The translations under genes and the position numbers were made by a program. 5,275 nucleotides of DNA, taken from assembly GCA_021767325.1 (NCBI GenBank), contig JAASTM010000211.1:1-5275 (forward strand), in the 5' to 3' direction. Each line of letters starts with the position of its first letter. Positions within the stretch are counted from its first letter, which is position 1. The DNA is from Spirochaetales bacterium. Its GTDB lineage: Bacteria > Spirochaetota > Spirochaetia > DSM-16054 > Sediminispirochaetaceae. Of the stretch, positions 5,265-5,275 are shown piece after piece. The notes under the pieces were generated by a model. It worked only from the letters and a program-made list of their open reading frames with translations, did not search any database and was not told the DNA's origin.

Positions 5265-5275
5265 ATGAGTTCACA
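5265..5275 (+). CDS. Possible start of a divergent gene (runs off right edge)
   Basis: An ATG at 5265 reads M-S-S and then leaves the window. AAGGAAG at 5251-5257 could be its ribosome binding site. A weak plus-strand promoter, TTGGCT (5211-5216), 18-base spacer, TACTAT (5235-5240), shares the 24-bp dyad. Only three full codons are visible, so no product can be proposed; the support is the spacing of signals alone. Confidence 0.3.

Overview
The window holds one minus-strand sugar-uptake operon, its divergent LacI-family repressor on the plus strand, and an unrelated small redox gene at the right edge. Base composition is moderate. The binding protein has a secretory leader ending VWA followed by GGQQE, a style often seen in spirochaete (Spirochaetota) binding proteins. 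I therefore favour a free-living or gut spirochaete, but this is an inference from style and a Firmicute or Thermotogota source is not excluded.

Layout from left to right. At 1-407 (minus) lies the N-terminal 135 codons of an FAD-dependent oxidoreductase that runs off the left edge. At 413-1312 and 1302-2204 (minus) are the two membrane permeases of a CUT1-type carbohydrate ABC importer (MalG-like and MalF-like), overlapping by 11 bases. At 2205-2272 is a short gap with a strong 12-bp hairpin. At 2273-3550 (minus) is the exported solute-binding protein. The 3551-3783 region is a divergent control region with a near-consensus minus-strand promoter, two matching LacI-type operators 130 bp apart, phased A-tracts and candidate promoters for the regulator. 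At 3784-4836 (plus) is the LacI/PurR-family regulator. At 4837-4934 is a convergent gap. At 4935-5165 (minus) is a 76-residue thioredoxin-like protein with a CPKC motif, preceded by its own promoter and a 24-bp dyad. A possible plus-strand gene begins at 5265.

How it fits together: transcription of the importer operon would run leftwards from about position 3601 in the order binding protein, permease, permease, oxidoreductase. The repressor probably binds operator 1 at the start site of that promoter and operator 2 over its own promoter, so that the incoming carbohydrate or a derivative relieves repression of both. No ATPase gene is present, as is common for CUT1 importers served by a shared MsmX/UgpC-type ATPase encoded elsewhere. 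The oxidoreductase is tightly coupled to the second permease and is the best candidate for an enzyme acting on the imported compound. The substrate cannot be read from the sequence.

No gene-free stretch exceeds 300 bases. I see no transposon, CRISPR array, tRNA or rRNA. The most interesting points are the matched operator pair, the sequestered ribosome binding site of the binding-protein gene, the oxidoreductase of unknown substrate in the operon, and the dyad upstream of the thioredoxin-like gene.
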